Source: an uncultured Collinsella sp.
Lineage (GTDB): Bacteria; Actinomycetota; Coriobacteriia; Coriobacteriales; Coriobacteriaceae
Length of the DNA stretch: 18,323 nt
Assembly: GCA_905197665.1 (NCBI GenBank)
Contig: CAJJZP010000028.1
Coordinates: forward strand, 1-18,323
Direction of reading: 5' to 3'
Shown piece after piece: positions 16,477-18,323 of this stretch (position 1 is its first letter; each line of letters starts with the position of its first letter). The notes beneath the pieces were generated by a model, which was not told where the DNA came from, ran no database searches, and was given only the letters and a program-made list of their open reading frames with translations. Both the position numbers and the translations under genes were made by a program.

Positions 16477-16483
16477 TTCGTTC

Positions 16484-17389
16484 ATGGAACCTATTACCAC
16501 GGGCATGCAGGGAGCAGCCGTCGAGGATGTTCAGTCCCGCCTTCTGCAGCTCGGTTACACCATCGATGCCGACGAGGTCGCCGACAAGCGCTTTGGCACC
16601 ACCACCGAGCAGGCCGTTGGCACGTTTAGGCTCGATAGCGGCCTTGCGGCCGGTTATGCTGTCGATATCCCCTGCTGGAGCGCCCTTGTAGACGCTTCAT
16701 ACAAGTTGGGCGACCGCACGCTCTACCTTCGCATGCCCAATTTTCACGGCGCCGACGTCAAGGCCCTGCAGCGCGCTCTCAACGTTTTGGGCTTTGCCTG
16801 TGGCGAAGACGACGGCTACTTTGGTCCGCATACCGAGGCCGCCCTGCAGCAGTTCCAGGAAAATGTCGGCCTGTTTGCCGACGGCATGGCCTTCCAGGAC
16901 ACCTACGCCTACATCAACCGCCTGCACCATGTGTGGGAGGGCAAGCCCTCGGTCACCGAAGCCGAGTCTCGCATCGGTTTTGCGCGCGCCGCCAACGTGC
17001 TCGAGCGTTTCCAGATCGCCGTTATCGGTGAGGACCCCATCGCACGCAGCGTTGCTTCGCGCATGTGGAACATCGCCACGGCAACGACCGACAACAGCGG
17101 CATGATGCTCTGCGACTCCGAGGTCCCAACCGACGTTGACCTGGTGCTCGAGATCGCAAGCGACGAGCTGCCCGCCGACGCCGCGCCACGCGCCACGATT
17201 GCCCTCGCCGAGTGCCACAACCTGGCCCAGCGCATCCGCACCGCCAATGTCGCCGCGCAGCAGAAGCCGGCTCGCATTCGCATTGAGCTCACGGGCATGA
17301 CGCGCTACAACGGCACCTTCACGGCCAGCGACGCGCAGACGCTCGCCGTACGCCTACTCGACGGCGTTTGCGATGCCCTCGCAGATTAG
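16484..17389 (+). CDS. Cytoplasmic two-repeat peptidoglycan-binding-like protein, possible pseudo-amidase (CwlM-like)
   Basis: 301-residue protein with two PG_binding_1-like repeats: residues about 5-72 (MQGAAVEDVQSRLLQLGY) and about 80-147 (GADVKALQRALNVLGF...GYFGPHTEAALQQFQ). There is no signal peptide or membrane segment, odd for such domains. Residues about 170-301 are of unknown fold. The pattern VDLVLEIASDELP followed by ARIRIELTGMTRY and a closing AVRLLDGV resembles the second half of an amidase_3 domain (ADLFISIHxD ... VRVELGYLTN) in which the zinc-binding His is lost and the N-terminal DPGHGG segment is missing. Mycobacterial CwlM is a cytoplasmic, non-hydrolytic regulator of MurA with related domains; similarity to it is inference. 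The AAAGGGG site lies 7 bp before the ATG. Confidence 0.75.
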   Translation: MEPITTGMQGAAVEDVQSRLLQLGYTIDADEVADKRFGTTTEQAVGTFRLDSGLAAGYAVDIPCWSALVDASYKLGDRTLYLRMPNFHGADVKALQRALNVLGFACGEDDGYFGPHTEAALQQFQENVGLFADGMAFQDTYAYINRLHHVWEGKPSVTEAESRIGFARAANVLERFQIAVIGEDPIARSVASRMWNIATATTDNSGMMLCDSEVPTDVDLVLEIASDELPADAAPRATIALAECHNLAQRIRTANVAAQQKPARIRIELTGMTRYNGTFTASDAQTLAVRLLDGVCDALAD

Positions 17390-17396
17390 GTAAACT
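17368..17396 (+). promoter_or_regulatory. tRNA-Gln promoter inside the end of the upstream gene
   Basis: TTGCGA (17368-17373) and TAAACT (17391-17396) are separated by exactly 17 bp. The -35 lies in the last codons of the preceding gene. Transcription would start near 17403, 25 bp before the tRNA. Confidence 0.6.
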
Positions 17397-17427
17397 AGAC
17401 GAGTTGCTTTTGGGCAACACCACACAT

Positions 17428-17502
17428 TGGGACGTAGTTCAACGGTAGAACTCCGGTTTTTGGTGCCGGCTGTTGGGGGTTCGAATCCCTCCGTCCCAGC
17501 CA
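17428..17502 (+). tRNA. tRNA-Gln, anticodon TTG
   Basis: A full cloverleaf is visible: acceptor TGGGACG / CGTCCCA (perfect), D-stem GTTC / GAAC, anticodon stem CCGGT / GCCGG with loop TTTTGGT (anticodon TTG, reading CAA and perhaps CAG), T-arm GGGGG TTCGAAT CCCTC, discriminator G and an encoded CCA. A U1-A72 acceptor pair is typical of glutamine tRNAs. Length is 75 nt including CCA. Confidence 0.96.
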
Positions 17503-17511
17503 TTAAAACTG

Positions 17512-17548
17512 AGCGCCCTAAGCCCATAACGGCCCAGGGCGCTTTCTT
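17512..17548 (+). terminator. Terminator after tRNA-Gln
   Basis: AGCGCCCT (17512-17519) pairs with AGGGCGCT (17536-17543) around a 16-nt loop, followed by TTCTTG. It begins 10 bp after the tRNA. Confidence 0.75.
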
Positions 17549-17554
17549 GTGGGC

Positions 17555-17807
17555 AAGCGGAGGAATTCGAACCCGCAAGGGTGCGGAGCTGAGGAAACGC
17601 GAAGCGTTTTCCAGCGCAACACGCAAGGAGCGAAGCGACGCAGCGGGGCGCGGCCGCCGACCAGGCGGACGCGGAATCCCTCCGTCCCACACCAGCCAAG
17701 AGCCCCTCACGTCGAGCAAATCGAGCCAACGCCGCCAAGCGGAGGGATTCGAACCCGCAAGGGTGCGGAGCGATGCAGCGGGGCGCGGCCGCCGCAGGCA
17801 GACGCGG
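17555..17807. repeat. Two tandem units carrying tRNA T-arm-like and 3'-end-like fragments
   Basis: A 34-bp block (17555-17588) recurs at 17737-17770 with one mismatch. Each contains GGATTCGAACCC or GAATTCGAACCC, resembling a reverse-strand tRNA T-arm. After each block the 20-mer GCAGCGGGGCGCGGCCGCCG appears (17640-17659 and 17775-17794) and then a G(A/C)-rich tail ending GACGCGG. The first unit is about 49 bp longer here and ends with GAATCCCTCCGTCCCA (17674-17689), an exact 16-bp copy of the tRNA-Gln 3' end (17483-17498). Open frames exist across this stretch but show no ribosome binding sites or known domains. Confidence 0.75.
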
Positions 17808-17810
17808 TGT

Positions 17811-17865
17811 CGGCACTTGGGGACGCTCCTAAGTGCCGGCATTATAGGAACGTCCCCAAGTGCCG
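17811..17865. repeat. 55-bp REP-like palindrome
   Basis: CGGCACTTGGGGACG (17811-17825) is the exact complement of CGTCCCCAAGTGCCG (17851-17865). After one mismatch the stem continues with TCCTA / TAGGA, leaving a 13-nt loop that itself contains AGTGCCGG, part of the arm sequence. There is no T-tract. It resembles the REP/BIME palindromes spread by RAYT-type transposases; no transposase is in the window. Confidence 0.8.
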
Positions 17866-17900
17866 GCTCGGGACTATTTTCGAGGACCCTCCGAAGGACT

Positions 17901-18130
17901 GTGGCCAAAAAACGGCAAATATGAGTACTGTCACCGTTGTAGCTACATTATTTTCGTTAATAAAAGAAGATCTTAATGAGATTTATTCGCATCAAGGTCT
18001 TCCTTTAATGAACACTTGAGGAGATACGGCAGCTTATCTGCTCGATCGACACGTCAAATCACCTTAAATGTGGTCAAAATTACTGCTACTAAAAGAGTAT
18101 CAGTACTCATATTTGATGTTTTTTGGCCAC
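17901..18130. mobile_element. 230-bp MITE-like element with 30-bp terminal inverted repeats
   Basis: The 30-bp ends (17901-17930 and 18101-18130) are inverted copies with two mismatches; each starts GTGGCCAAAAAA and includes CAAATATGAGTACTG. Weaker inverted similarity continues inward for about 30 bp. The 170-bp centre is AT-rich compared with the surrounding genes, suggesting transfer or relaxed selection. A 32-codon frame from 17921 lacks a ribosome binding site. No clear target-site duplication is visible and no transposase is encoded, so it would be non-autonomous. From memory this sequence family is frequent between genes of Collinsella; I cannot verify that here. Confidence 0.7.
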
Positions 18131-18168
18131 GGCTCTTTATAGACACCCTGCACAGCGACGGTGGTAGA

Positions 18169-18261
18169 TTTCGGAACGTGTCCGTCAGCCCCGTTCCGAA
18201 AAGCGAGCCGCATGCAACGGCCAAGCCACGACAGGCCCCGGGAGAGCGGGGACACCGGCTT
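18169..18261. other. Two further hairpins in gene-free DNA
   Basis: TTTCGGAACG (18169-18178) pairs perfectly with CGTTCCGAAA (18192-18201). A second, looser structure joins AAGCC (18223-18227) with GGCTT (18257-18261) and CCCC (18236-18239) with GGGG (18248-18251). Neither has a T-run, and I recognise no known small RNA. I see no gene from 17503 to 18323. Confidence 0.45.
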
Positions 18262-18272
18262 AGGTTTATCGC

Positions 18273-18323
18273 GAGTTCCGCACGAACAGGAGGCCACTTA
18301 ATGTGGCCTCCGTCGTGAGCAGG
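18273..18323. repeat. Hairpin repeat, right copy
   Basis: Second copy of the 51-bp element at bases 1-51, in direct orientation. The core stem here is GAGGCCAC / GTGGCCTC around TTAAT. Two of the six differences change both partners of a base pair: A-T to G-C at element positions 18/38, and A-T to C-G at 15/43. The window ends exactly at the end of this copy. Confidence 0.75.

Noticed and set aside
17427..18019. Overlapping open frames across and after the tRNA
   Set aside because: They read through tRNA-Gln and repeat DNA, show Arg/Pro-rich low-complexity sequence and have no start signals.
17921..18019. 32-codon peptide inside the MITE-like element
   Set aside because: No ribosome binding site; the frame begins within the inverted end and is better explained by the repeat.
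18131..18272. Known structured RNA (RNase P, tmRNA or SRP)
   Set aside because: Hairpins are present but none of the conserved signature sequences of these RNAs could be found.
18100..18297. Minus-strand 65-codon frame at the right end
   Set aside because: It starts with GTG inside the hairpin repeat and ends in the MITE-like inverted end; no ribosome binding site or conserved domain.

Overview
The window looks like chromosome from a high-GC gut actinobacterium of the class Coriobacteriia, most likely Collinsella or a close relative. This is inferred from GC-rich codon use, a Tat-exported sugar-binding lipoprotein, MsmX-type ABC genes, and intergenic repeat families that I associate from memory with Collinsella. 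No rRNA or other marker gene is present to prove it.

Layout. Positions 107-1312 (minus) encode a secreted coiled-coil cell-wall hydrolase. Plus-strand galE (1579-2640) follows, then a malQ-glgP pair (2861-6762): 4-alpha-glucanotransferase and glycogen/maltodextrin phosphorylase. A 374-bp gap holds the glgP terminator, an unusual 40-bp-periodic array of alternating inverted 15-mers, and the terminator of the opposing operon. Positions 11502-7137 (minus) are a complete sugar ABC operon: Tat lipoprotein, two permeases, ATPase. Upstream of it on the same strand is a TreR/HutC-type GntR regulator (12528-11809). Divergent from the regulator is an 816-residue alpha-glucoside-type PTS permease (EIIC-EIIB) fused to a C-terminal HAD phosphatase (12753-15203). 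Then come a polyprenyl diphosphate synthase (15319-16344), a peptidoglycan-binding protein without a signal peptide (16484-17389) and tRNA-Gln(TTG). The last 800 bp hold only repeats: tRNA-derived fragments, a 55-bp palindrome, a 230-bp MITE-like element, and a 51-bp hairpin repeat whose other copy is bases 1-51.

How the genes may work together. Near-palindromes close to TTGTTTAAACAA lie in front of malQ-glgP, the ABC operon, the gntR gene and the PTS gene. This suggests one local alpha-glucoside regulon under the GntR protein. The ABC system would import maltodextrin-like sugars intact and the PTS would import an alpha-glucoside as its 6-phosphate. No 6-phospho-alpha-glucosidase is visible. 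The HAD domain fused to the PTS could instead remove the phosphate as the sugar enters, giving free sugar to MalQ and GlgP. This transport-and-dephosphorylate fusion, with its predicted regulon, is the most interesting candidate system here. The function is inference; the domain order and active-site residues are visible in the sequence.
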